Notes: generated by a model from the sequence alone, not told the origin. A stretch of DNA of 30,922 bases from M30B66 sp040882555 (GCA_040882555.1 JBBEBC010000075.1:1-30922); one strand, 5' to 3'. Shown: positions 8,999-16,953, counted from the first letter of the stretch. Numbers and translations: made by a program.

Positions 8999-9023
8999 TT
9001 GAAAATACAATTTCTTACATGTG
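8999..9023 (+). promoter_or_regulatory. Element shared upstream of A genes (copy 3, before A3)
   Basis: TTGAAAA (8999-9005) is followed by TACAATTTCTTACATGTG (9006-9023), ending 107 bases before the A3 ATG. It matches copy 1 over the TTGAAA, ACAATT and TCTTACAT blocks with a 2-base deletion, and shares the ACATGT core with copy 2. Confidence 0.5.
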
Positions 9024-9130
9024 TTTAACTGTTTAAGGTTATTACCTAATAAAGCACAACTACGCATGTAGCTTTACGTATCAATATTAACGATGAAGCA
9101 CTAATTACTTAACCTTTCAAGAAATAGAGT

Positions 9131-9625
9131 ATGAAAACGCAGCGAACTAATTACAGATTTATTTCTGCATGTAAAAATTCACTTGTATGTGCATTCATTT
9201 TTAGTGCAACAACTCTCACGTACGCACAAACTAGCGTCGGCTCAGGCTTAACTGGATCCGCGAAATTAAAAGAAGAAAAAGAATCACCAATTGTTTCTTT
9301 TTCTCCTGTCTTTGCTGATGGGAAAACTTTCGTACGATGGCTTGTCCAAAATGATGAAAAGGATGGACTCTTTATTGTAGAACGCTCATCCGATGGAAAT
9401 GATTATGAAGCACTTGGCTTTAAAGACCGCGTGGGCTCGCCACTTTGTGTTAATCTATTCTACTCTTATGTAGATGAAGACCCATTAAATGGTCAAACAT
9501 ATTACAGGATTATGTCTGTAGGGACAGATCAAACCTTTTCCTATAGTGACGTAGTAAGAGTTCGAACTGATGTAACTGCAGCGACTCCAGCAACAAACAG
9601 TGCATCTAATAATAAAGAGGAATAA
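9131..9625 (+). CDS. A3: small secreted single-domain (Fn3-like) protein
   Basis: Third A paralogue, 164 residues. It has a signal peptide with a longer n-region (MKTQRTNYRFISACKNSL...), a hydrophobic core at about 17-28 and a likely cut after TYAQ at residue 33. The single domain at about 54-146 keeps SFSPV, GKTFVRWLV, NDEKDGLFIVERS, YEALGFKDRVG, VNLFYSYVD, YYRIMSVG and VVRVRT. The tail is Asn/Ala/Thr rich and ends NNKEE; there is no sorting domain. Unlike A1 and A2, it is separated from its B partner by a strong intrinsic terminator (9633-9670), so it may be made in excess over B3 or from a separate message. Function unknown. Confidence 0.85.
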   Translation: MKTQRTNYRFISACKNSLVCAFIFSATTLTYAQTSVGSGLTGSAKLKEEKESPIVSFSPVFADGKTFVRWLVQNDEKDGLFIVERSSDGNDYEALGFKDRVGSPLCVNLFYSYVDEDPLNGQTYYRIMSVGTDQTFSYSDVVRVRTDVTAATPATNSASNNKEE

Positions 9626-9632
9626 AATTAAT

Positions 9633-9670
9633 AAAACCGACAGACAATCGCTGTTCATCTGTCGGTTTTT
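9633..9670 (+). terminator. Rho-independent terminator between A3 and B3
   Basis: A perfect 12-bp stem (9633-9644 with 9658-9669; core ACCGACAG / CTGTCGGT), a 13-base loop and a T run (9666-9670). It lies between the A3 stop (9625) and the B3 start (9690), where A1-B1 and A2-B2 have only short linkers with no hairpin. It could stop transcription after A3 or act as a partial attenuator for B3. Confidence 0.85.
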
Positions 9671-9689
9671 CCTTTTTGCTTAATTGCCT

Positions 9690-11072
9690 ATGAAACCAAA
9701 ATTACAATTAACCCCAAAAAATAAAGTAAAAGTTCGTGCATCAGTCAGATTGGCTTATGTAGGAGCGACATTTGCCCTTGCGGTAGCAGTGGCATTTTTA
9801 GTTTATTACAATTTCGGAACCTCTGAAAAGTCAATTGCAAACGAGGAAACGGTCCTGCCGGGCTTTAGCAAAAGAGCGCCATTATTAATATCAAATGACA
9901 TTATCAGAGGGAAGGAAATATTAACAAGCTTTCCTGTTCTTATTAAAGTTCAAAGTGAAGAATTAAAGCATATCTCTAAAGGTGGATATGTAACCCATCC
10001 AAAGGGATACGACATTCGAGTTACAAAAGCTGATGGAAAATCAATTTTATCATCGCAGATAGAAGAGTATATACCACAGAAAGGTGAATTAAGCATGTGG
10101 GTGATGATAGATACATTATCGGATAAAATAGGAAGAGACTTATTTATCTACTACAGCAATTCTACAATTAAATCTGAACTACCGCCTGTAATATGGTCTT
10201 TTGGCTATGAAGCGGTAATGCATTTAAATGGAAATACAAATCCCAACAATACAAGAAAGATTAAATCAACTCAAAGTGGAACATCAGATGCCTTAGGAAA
10301 AATCAGTTCAGGGAAATTATTCTCTTCTGACAGGAAGGATTTTGTAACGTATAATTATGCTAGAGAAACTGATTTATCAGGCGATTTCACACTTTCTGCT
10401 TGGATATATTTAAATGAACTTAATAAAAAGCAGGTAATAATTTCAAACCAAGGTGATCAACCGGGAGGTTACTGCATGTTTATTGATCAAAACAATACAT
10501 TAAATGCTTCATTTTATAATGCATCAGGTAAACTCATTCAGTTTTCTGAAACTCAACGAGGAGAGACATTAGAGAAAAACCGTTGGTATCATATCAGTGT
10601 CGTTTTCTCAACAGGCGAAAAAACAATGACATCATATGTTGATGGAATTACAGACAAGACAAATCAAGTAATTGATATCCCACATCCGAGCGCTGCCGAA
10701 TTACAACTTGGGAGAATCCAGTTTGATAATGAATCATATTTCAGCGGAATAATTGATGAAGTAAGAATCTCGTCTGTTGCAAGATCTCAGCTTTGGCTAG
10801 CTACTGTTTTCTACAACGAGTCTCTTGCGGACAAGTTATTTAGCCTTGGAAATTCTGAAGAACTTAGTCTAAGCGCTCAATTGACCAAGGAAAATAAAAC
10901 GGCAATACTCGAATCAGATAAAAATGAACTCGACAAAAACGCCTCAAATAATACTTTAAGGAGTAATAAAGGCGGAGGGAACTCTCAGATCCCTGGAGTA
11001 ATTAGCAATAATGCCGAAGTAATTCAAGCCAGACTCAATAATATCAAAAGAGTAGCTGAAGAAAACAATTAA
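9690..11072 (+). CDS. B3: DUF2341-LamG protein lacking Fn3-like and T9SS sorting domains
   Basis: Shorter paralogue of B1 and B2 (460 residues from ATG 9690; a TTG two codons upstream is in frame but less likely). It has a basic N-terminus, a hydrophobic segment (about 21-40) and EKSIA-N, a possible cut site shared in form with B2. DUF2341 spans about 55-160 (ELSMWVMIDTL, LFIYYSNS) and LamG about 190-375 (DFTLSAWIYLN, GIIDEVRISS, ending LWLATVFYNES). After about residue 385, where the relatives continue into Fn3-like and sorting domains, it has an unrelated Lys/Asn/Ser-rich tail and stops. It is therefore unlikely to be a T9SS cargo; it may stay anchored by the N-terminal segment. No frameshifted remnant of the missing domains is evident in the 66 bases before the next gene. 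Confidence 0.83.
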   Translation: MKPKLQLTPKNKVKVRASVRLAYVGATFALAVAVAFLVYYNFGTSEKSIANEETVLPGFSKRAPLLISNDIIRGKEILTSFPVLIKVQSEELKHISKGGYVTHPKGYDIRVTKADGKSILSSQIEEYIPQKGELSMWVMIDTLSDKIGRDLFIYYSNSTIKSELPPVIWSFGYEAVMHLNGNTNPNNTRKIKSTQSGTSDALGKISSGKLFSSDRKDFVTYNYARETDLSGDFTLSAWIYLNELNKKQVIISNQGDQPGGYCMFIDQNNTLNASFYNASGKLIQFSETQRGETLEKNRWYHISVVFSTGEKTMTSYVDGITDKTNQVIDIPHPSAAELQLGRIQFDNESYFSGIIDEVRISSVARSQLWLATVFYNESLADKLFSLGNSEELSLSAQLTKENKTAILESDKNELDKNASNNTLRSNKGGGNSQIPGVISNNAEVIQARLNNIKRVAEENN

Positions 11073-11138
11073 ATGCTATAACGTTCATCAAGAAATCAGG
11101 TTTTTCATTTACTTAGTGTACCCATTAATCACTCAAAA

Positions 11139-12461
11139 TTGGAAAATTTCATTTCTGAACTGCTGCTTATTGCCTCATATGAGGCCATAATAATTTTTCA
11201 ATTCTGTTATGTCATCTCGCAATGGACTTTCATCAGAAAGCCAGAGTACTTATGGTATGCATTATACATACTTAGTATTGGTGCATACACCCCATTAATG
11301 TTTGGCTATTTTGAAGCAATAATTGTAAGCGATGAATTCATAATTGAACCAAGACATTTTTTTGATAAAACCTTACCTACGCTCTGCTATTACTTCTATT
11401 ATAGATTTGCTAGGTCATTGCTCGATATGAACAAGAATTATCCGAAACTCGAAGTTTGGATAAAATATCTAGAGTATATACTAATAACCTATCTATTATT
11501 TGACCTCTTTTCGAAGCTCTTCGAAATAAATCTATATGCTTCGGAGATAATTTTCAATACAGGTGCCATAGGAATTTTTATTGCGACATTGATTCTTATC
11601 TATATTTTTATAAAAGAGAAAAATACCCTTTCTAATTTTCTTGTATTTGGAGCTGTTATAGCAGCTTTATCGAGTATTGCGACCATGCTTTTAATTATAA
11701 GAGAACAAAATGGATTAAGTAATCTTATCAATCCATTTTTACCATTTGTTATAGGCACTGTAATCGAATTACTTGCTTTCACTTCTGGTCTTGCTTATAA
11801 ATCTCGTACTGAGGAATTAGAAAAAAACAAAACTCAAAATCTACTTATTGCTGAACTTCAAACAAATCTCAGATTAAATCAGGAAAATCAAGAAATTCGA
11901 AAAAATGTAATTAATGAAATACATCTAGAAATAGGGCAAAATATTAGCGATATAAATATCTATGCAGCTCTAGCTAAAAAAGTGAATGATGGGAGCTCCA
12001 GAGAAAGAAATGAGTATTTGAGCAATATCAAGAAAATTTCGTTTGATGTACTCTCCAATATTCAGGATTTAACTTGGTCCATATTTCCTGAGAATACTAA
12101 GTTACCAATTCTTATTGATAAGATAGAACAGATCTGCAACGTAGTTCTGATTCCGAGCAAGGTTAAATTTGAGATGCTTAAAACAGAATTGGTAGAAACT
12201 CAAAACATATCACTTAAATTTAGCAGAAATACATTAAATTTATTCAGATGCATTTGCAATCAGGTAGCTTTATCAGGTTGTAATTCAATATTACTTTCCA
12301 TTTCTTCTGAGAGTATTGAACTGATAATCCAAGGAGAATCAAAAAAATTAATTGAAATAGAGCAAATCATAAAGCAGTTTGAAGGTAAATTAGAATTGAA
12401 AACTCAGGTGCAAGACTCTGCAATAAGAGTTAAGCTTCTCATACCTAAAATTAGTTATTGA
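11139..12461 (+). CDS. 7TM sensor histidine-kinase homologue with degenerate ATPase domain
   Basis: A 440-residue membrane protein. Residues about 8-220 contain six to seven hydrophobic segments; a coiled-coil linker (222-258) leads to a HisKA_3-like helix with EIHLEIGQNISDINIYAALA. H262 aligns with the phosphorylated His of the TPR kinase downstream (ELHDDIG), but the following acidic DD is LE. The linker helix NIQDLTWSIF matches NLSDLIWAIY of that kinase. The ATPase part (about 364-436) is decayed: the N-box KEAINN is RCICNQ, and the DNGIGF and GNGL nucleotide motifs are absent. It probably cannot bind ATP normally and may act as a receptor or partner for another kinase. The start is TTG 11139; no in-frame ATG lies nearby upstream. 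The response regulator follows 35 bases later. Confidence 0.78.
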   Translation: MENFISELLLIASYEAIIIFQFCYVISQWTFIRKPEYLWYALYILSIGAYTPLMFGYFEAIIVSDEFIIEPRHFFDKTLPTLCYYFYYRFARSLLDMNKNYPKLEVWIKYLEYILITYLLFDLFSKLFEINLYASEIIFNTGAIGIFIATLILIYIFIKEKNTLSNFLVFGAVIAALSSIATMLLIIREQNGLSNLINPFLPFVIGTVIELLAFTSGLAYKSRTEELEKNKTQNLLIAELQTNLRLNQENQEIRKNVINEIHLEIGQNISDINIYAALAKKVNDGSSRERNEYLSNIKKISFDVLSNIQDLTWSIFPENTKLPILIDKIEQICNVVLIPSKVKFEMLKTELVETQNISLKFSRNTLNLFRCICNQVALSGCNSILLSISSESIELIIQGESKKLIEIEQIIKQFEGKLELKTQVQDSAIRVKLLIPKISY

Positions 12462-12496
12462 GTTTGTGATATTTTATTTAATCCTTTGTTTAAGAT

Positions 12497-13129
12497 ATGG
12501 TACATATAGTTATATACGACGATAATAGTAACAGAAGGGATAGTCTTAAGATACTGTTGGCCTCTGTGGAGAGTTTTTTTGTGAGTGGAGTATTTCCAAA
12601 CTGCAAAAATATTGAATCTGAGATGGCTGAACTTCAGCCCGATGTTGTGCTTATGGACATACAAATGCCAGAGTGTGATGGAATAGAAGGAGTTAAAATC
12701 CTTAACAATCTTTTTCCCGGAGTTAAGGTCATCATGCAAACCGTCTTTGAAGACGACGATAAAATTTTTGATGCTATTAGATATGGAGCTTCTGGATATA
12801 TTCTCAAAAAAGCTGAACCTGAAAAACTCATTGAAGCGATAAAAGATGTTTTGTCTGGCGGTTCACCTATGACTCCATCAATAGCTTCTAGAGTTATAAA
12901 TTTCTTCAGAGATCAATCAGATCACAACAAAAACAAATTTGGTCTCTCTGACAGAGAGAAGGAAATTCTAAATGAACTTGTAGAAGGTAAAAGCTATAAA
13001 ATGATAGCAGATAAATTAGCTATTAGCTACCACACGGTTAATTCTCACATAAAAAAAATATATGATAAGTTGCAGGTCCATTCTGTTGGAGAAGCTATAA
13101 GTAAGGCAATTCACCAGAAATTGATATGA
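12497..13129 (+). CDS. NarL/LuxR-family response regulator
   Basis: A 210-residue two-component response regulator. The receiver domain (about 1-120) has acidic D8 and D9, phosphoacceptor D54 in VVLMDIQMP, T82 and K104 in YILKKAE, so it looks functional. The LuxR/GerE DNA-binding domain (about 148-210) has LSDREKEILNELVEGKSY and IADKLAISYHTVNSHIKKIYDKL. Family knowledge says phosphorylation by a HisKA_3 kinase causes dimerisation and DNA binding. Its stop overlaps the start of the TPR kinase gene in ATGA, so the two are translationally coupled. The likely phosphodonor is that kinase. A possible target is the element upstream of the A genes; this is inferred from position only. Confidence 0.93.
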   Translation: MVHIVIYDDNSNRRDSLKILLASVESFFVSGVFPNCKNIESEMAELQPDVVLMDIQMPECDGIEGVKILNNLFPGVKVIMQTVFEDDDKIFDAIRYGASGYILKKAEPEKLIEAIKDVLSGGSPMTPSIASRVINFFRDQSDHNKNKFGLSDREKEILNELVEGKSYKMIADKLAISYHTVNSHIKKIYDKLQVHSVGEAISKAIHQKLI

Positions 13130-14982
13130 AATTTTATTTGCTCCTGATTCTACTCGTATCCACTTTGCTAAGCTCATGTGGAAATAAATTAGCTGAGCAG
13201 GAAAACCAAATACACTCTACAGATAATGATTCAAGTAGCTTCTTATTAAACAAGGCAGCCACTTTAATGGATAGCTCAGCTCTTCAGGAAGCTCAGTTTT
13301 TGTTATTATCGATGTCTGAAAAGAGTAAGTTAACAGATCGAGAGAAATATTATGTGAATGCTTTCTTGGCTGAGATAATGTATTACTCGGCCCTATCTGA
13401 TCAAGGAATTAGCTATTCAATTAAAGCAAAAAGCCTCGCAAAAAAATTAAATAATAAAGCATTTGAAGGAAGCGCGGAAAATTTTTTAGGCCTATTTTTT
13501 TTAAGCAAGGAATTCCCCGACAGCTCAATAAAACATTTTAAACGTGCCTTAAATCAAATACCTGATTCCGATACAACTGTTTGGATCTCTAAACAGTTTA
13601 ATATATACAATAACCTTGGCGAAGCTTATTTGAGTCAGAATAAAACAGATTCTACTGAGTACTATTCATACAAGGCAATTGCCATTTGCCAAAGAGACTC
13701 AAATCCACGAGGATACTCATTAGCGTGGTGGAATCTTGCAGAAGCATCATTAATAAACAGCGACTATGAATTAGCTTTAGAAAGAATAGAAATTGGAATA
13801 AATGGAGTTTTAAATAGCATCATCGACGATGATGTTGAACTCTTTCTTCTTGGTTCAAAATTAAAGGCCCTAGCTGGATTAAATAATACCGAAGAACTAT
13901 ACTTGAATTTAAGGTTTGCGGAGGATAAATATTCCGAAAAGTCAGTATCTCTTAATTCAAAGATTCAATTTTTAGAGTCTGCGATAAATTCACTAACAAA
14001 AATCAAAAACTATGAAAAGGCTATTCAATTGGAAATAAAATTAAAGGAACTCCAGAAACAGTTGAATACAGAAGAAAATCTATTGAGAGTTTCAGTGCTA
14101 AACAACTATTACAGAAACGAGCAAAAACTTCTTCTTGCTAATGAGGAAAGTGAGAAACAAAATGCGAATTTAAAATCAACACGAAATTTAAATATTACAC
14201 TTACCGCTCTTTTTTTAACAAGTATTATAGTAATCATTCTATTCAAATTTAATTCAAAGCAAAAAAACAGAATCCAACAATTAGCTTTTGATGTTGAGAA
14301 AAAAGAAATACTGAAAAATCAAGAAGTAAATGAGTTTAAAGCTCAGCTGAATGCCATTCAGGAAGAAAGAAATAGACTAGCCAAAGAATTACACGATGAT
14401 ATAGGAAGCAGCATAAGCAGCATCAATATTTTCTCTAGTCTTGCAGTCGAGAATTTCGATAAGAATCCTAAAAAATCGATAGAGTTAATTCTTAAAATTA
14501 AAAAACAAGCCTTACTTATTTCAGAAAATCTATCTGACCTAATCTGGGCTATATACTCTAAAAATGACACCTATGGTAATATGATACTCAAAATGAAAAA
14601 TTTCTGTTATGAAATTTTAAGTGAGAAAAACATCAAACCTGAATTCACTTTTGAGCCTCATTTACAGTTTTACCAGACTGACATGGAAATAAAAAAGAAT
14701 TTACTACAGTTTTTTAAGGAGGCTATTAATAACATTGCTAAATATAGCAATGCAAGCATCGTTGAGATATCAATTTCTGAAAAAGAAGGGAATATTGAAT
14801 TCATTATAAATGATAATGGAATCGGCTTTCAACAAAATGTCAATTCAGAAGGAAACGGACTTTCATCTTTAAGAACCCGAGCGAAATCTATGGGCGGCCA
14901 TGTGGAAATAAATTCTTCCACAGGAAATGGCACAAAAATAAAACTGGAATTTCCACATAAAGTGATTGCCACTACTGCATAA
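13126..14982 (+). CDS. Lipoprotein-type TPR sensor histidine kinase (HisKA_3)
   Basis: A 618-residue sensor kinase. The N-terminus MKFYLLLILLVSTLLSSC carries a lipobox with C18. A periplasmic helical-repeat (TPR-like) region covers about 35-315 (for example NIYNNLGEAYLSQNKTDSTEYY and AWWNLAEASLINSDYELALE, 159-220). One transmembrane segment (about 355-375) is followed by a coiled coil (380-420). The HisKA_3 domain has ELHDDIGSS with H423. The HATPase domain is intact: KEAINN (531-536), DNGIGF (563-568), GNGLSSL (576-582) and GGHVEINS. It starts inside the stop of the response regulator (ATGA overlap). The periplasmic TPRs probably sense a protein or envelope partner. A lipobox plus an inner TM is common among Bacteroidota TPR kinases; actual lipidation is uncertain. 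Confidence 0.93.
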   Translation: MKFYLLLILLVSTLLSSCGNKLAEQENQIHSTDNDSSSFLLNKAATLMDSSALQEAQFLLLSMSEKSKLTDREKYYVNAFLAEIMYYSALSDQGISYSIKAKSLAKKLNNKAFEGSAENFLGLFFLSKEFPDSSIKHFKRALNQIPDSDTTVWISKQFNIYNNLGEAYLSQNKTDSTEYYSYKAIAICQRDSNPRGYSLAWWNLAEASLINSDYELALERIEIGINGVLNSIIDDDVELFLLGSKLKALAGLNNTEELYLNLRFAEDKYSEKSVSLNSKIQFLESAINSLTKIKNYEKAIQLEIKLKELQKQLNTEENLLRVSVLNNYYRNEQKLLLANEESEKQNANLKSTRNLNITLTALFLTSIIVIILFKFNSKQKNRIQQLAFDVEKKEILKNQEVNEFKAQLNAIQEERNRLAKELHDDIGSSISSINIFSSLAVENFDKNPKKSIELILKIKKQALLISENLSDLIWAIYSKNDTYGNMILKMKNFCYEILSEKNIKPEFTFEPHLQFYQTDMEIKKNLLQFFKEAINNIAKYSNASIVEISISEKEGNIEFIINDNGIGFQQNVNSEGNGLSSLRTRAKSMGGHVEINSSTGNGTKIKLEFPHKVIATTA

Positions 14983-15015
14983 TTTTAATATATTCGATTC
15001 TCAACAAATCCATAA

Positions 15016-15561
15016 ATGAATCAACCTGTTGGGGAGAAAATAATTCAGGCGATTGAAAACATCTCCGGATTTCAGTTACAAACTGAAACTGCATCAAAAA
15101 ACACCTTTTTGCTTCATCAGGGTGAAGTTGAAAAATATATTTATTATATTTCTAGTGGCGCTGTTAAAGCGGTATACCAATCTAATGAAGAAGAACATAC
15201 CATAAGGTTTGGATACAAAGGTTCGATTATTACCTCTGTTCAATCTATTTTGCAAAATAAACCATCTTCGTTTTCAATTGAAACAATCAGAAAAACACAA
15301 CTAATTAGAATTCCTGCGGATTTGTTTTTCAAGTCAAAAAAAGTTGATCCCGAACTAAAAATCATTTACGATAATCTAATCGAGAATCTTATTATCCAGC
15401 AACTTGAAAGAGAAATTGACATACTTACAAGTTCTCCTTTAGAAAGGTTTCAAAGGGTTTGGGAAAGAAGTCCACTACTTTTTCAGGAAATTCCATCAAA
15501 GTACATAGCCTCTTATTTAAGAATGACGCCAGAGACCTTAAGCCGAATTCGAAAATCTTGA
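15016..15561 (+). CDS. Crp/Fnr-family transcriptional regulator
   Basis: A 181-residue regulator with a cyclic-nucleotide-binding-like domain (about 15-112; FLLHQGEVEKYIYYISSGAVKA) and a long dimerisation helix (about 114-140). It has a short HTH at the end (about 158-180; KYIASYLRMTPETLSRIRK). The phosphate-binding cassette lacks the Glu and Arg-Ser/Thr pattern of cAMP-binding Crp (GYKGSIIT, then SSFSIET), so it probably does not bind cAMP; this is common for Bacteroidota members of the family. It starts 33 bases after the TPR kinase and is likely in the same operon, placing a second DNA-binding regulator in the signalling block. Its targets are unknown. Confidence 0.88.
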   Translation: MNQPVGEKIIQAIENISGFQLQTETASKNTFLLHQGEVEKYIYYISSGAVKAVYQSNEEEHTIRFGYKGSIITSVQSILQNKPSSFSIETIRKTQLIRIPADLFFKSKKVDPELKIIYDNLIENLIIQQLEREIDILTSSPLERFQRVWERSPLLFQEIPSKYIASYLRMTPETLSRIRKS

Positions 15562-15605
15562 TTTGAATCAAGGATTGCTTGAAGATTTATGAAGAATTTT
15601 GGCAT

Positions 15606-15874
15606 ATGAAAAATTTAAGAAATTCTGATTTTATTGCAAAACTAAAAGCTCAAAACACTCAACACATCGAACTTGCAAAAGAACTTGCAGAATTAGGTGC
15701 CACAGAATTAAACCAAAAGATGAATTCTTCGATGTGGTCAGCAAATGAATGTATTGAACATTTGAATAGATATTTCGACTATTACCTCCCAGAAATAAAG
15801 CAAAGAATTGAAAATTCAAGAACTGAAAAATCAACTCTGAAATTTAAAAGCGGATGGCTTGGAAATTATTTTGC
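15606..15874 (+). CDS. DinB-like domain protein, interrupted by scaffold gap
   Basis: About 90 N-terminal residues are visible before the run of N. The start is ATG 15606; an in-frame TTG at 15579 is less likely. WSANECIEHLNRYFDYYLPEI fits the first helices of a DinB/DUF664-type four-helix bundle, in which the His of IEHL is usually a metal ligand. Family members are about 150-175 residues, so roughly half is hidden. After the gap, the bases at 15975-15995 can be read as HIPVNL-stop, which might be the C-terminal tail, but the frame cannot be checked. Such proteins are metal-dependent enzymes, often thiol transferases or of unknown role. The gene follows the Crp-like gene by 44 bases. Confidence 0.65.
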
Positions 15875-15974
15875 NNNNNNNNNNNNNNNNNNNNNNNNNN
15901 NNNNNNNNNNNNNNNNNNNNNNNNNNNNNNNNNNNNNNNNNNNNNNNNNNNNNNNNNNNNNNNNNNNNNNNNNN
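15875..15974. other. Assembly gap of exactly 100 N
   Basis: Exactly 100 undetermined bases. A round number such as this usually marks a scaffold join of unknown true length, so the DinB-like and prohibitin-like genes may not be direct neighbours. Confidence 0.97.
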
Positions 15975-16020
15975 CCATATTCCTGTTAATTTATGAGTAC
16001 TTTGCAAAAAATTATAAATT

Positions 16021-16863
16021 ATGGCTACTTTTCAACAACAAGACTTCGGTGGATTTAATCCTAAAAGACTGAACATTATATACATCATCGTCGGGGTGGT
16101 GTTTCTTCTCATTTTTTTATCTAAGGCTTCAGTTACAATAGGTGCTGGTCAAAGTGGAGTTCTTTTTAAGACATTCTCTGGTGGTGTTGACACAGAAAGA
16201 ACCTATGGAGAAGGGTTTCACATTATTGCTCCATGGAATCAAATGATTAAATATGAAGTAAGGCAGCAAGAGAAATTAGAGAGAATGGCCGTTTTATCAT
16301 CAAATGGACTTGAGATCTCTTTAGAAGTTTCAATTTGGTTCCAGCCAACCTTAGATAAGCTTCCCCTTCTTCACCAGCAAAAGGGAGTTGATTATTCTGA
16401 GAGAATTGTTGGTCCTGCTATAAGATCTGCAACTAGAAGTGTTATAGGTAGATATACTCCTGAAGAAATATATTCAACCAAAAGAGACGTTATTCAAGAA
16501 GAGATTCAGATCGAAACCAGAAAGGTATTATCAAATCAATTTGTTCAACTTAACGAATGCCTGGTAAGAGATATTACTCTCCCTCCTACTATTAAAACTG
16601 CCATCGAAAATAAATTAAAGCAGGAACAAGAAAGTTTAGAGTATGAGTTTAAGCTTACGAAAGCTCAGAAAGAGGCAGAAAGACAAACAATTGATGCTGA
16701 AGGAAAGGCGAATGCAAATAGAATCCTGAATGCTTCATTAACTGAAAAAATCCTTCAGGAAAAAGGGATAAATGCAACTCTTGAATTAGCTAGATCACCG
16801 AATGCTAAGGTTGTTGTAATTGGCGATAAAGATGGAATGCCTTTGATTTTAGGTAATCACTAA
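16021..16863 (+). CDS. Prohibitin-like SPFH/band 7 membrane protein
   Basis: A 280-residue protein with a short cytoplasmic lead, one N-terminal transmembrane anchor (about 19-34) and an SPFH/band 7 domain (about 38-210). The domain shows VTIGAGQSGVLFKTFSGG, GEGFHIIAPW and VSIWFQPTLDKLPLLHQ. A coiled coil follows (about 195-235; KLKQEQESLEYEFKLTKAQKEAE, then DAEGKANANRI) and the protein ends GMPLILGNH. This matches bacterial prohibitin homologues, which form large ring- or cage-like oligomers on the membrane and often associate with FtsH-type protease complexes. No protease gene lies next to it here. The start ATG 16021 is 47 bases after the scaffold gap, so its upstream context is unknown. 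Confidence 0.9.
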   Translation: MATFQQQDFGGFNPKRLNIIYIIVGVVFLLIFLSKASVTIGAGQSGVLFKTFSGGVDTERTYGEGFHIIAPWNQMIKYEVRQQEKLERMAVLSSNGLEISLEVSIWFQPTLDKLPLLHQQKGVDYSERIVGPAIRSATRSVIGRYTPEEIYSTKRDVIQEEIQIETRKVLSNQFVQLNECLVRDITLPPTIKTAIENKLKQEQESLEYEFKLTKAQKEAERQTIDAEGKANANRILNASLTEKILQEKGINATLELARSPNAKVVVIGDKDGMPLILGNH

Positions 16864-16953
16864 TCAACACATTTTAGAAATTGGTTAAAAACTCTTGAAA
16901 AACCTGAGTCCGTCTCTATTGCCCATATCAATTGGCAGGTATACTTTCGTTCT

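Noticed and set aside
3989..11072. The A/B array as a mobile element
   Set aside because: No transposase, integrase, terminal repeats or attachment-like duplications were seen at the edges; tandem duplication explains it better.
12455..12739. Minus-strand open frame across the response regulator start
   Set aside because: It overlaps a clear receiver domain on the other strand and has no recognisable motif.
15579..15989. A single open frame running through the N block
   Set aside because: The N block is undetermined sequence of unknown length, so the frame across it has no meaning; only 15606-15874 is supported.
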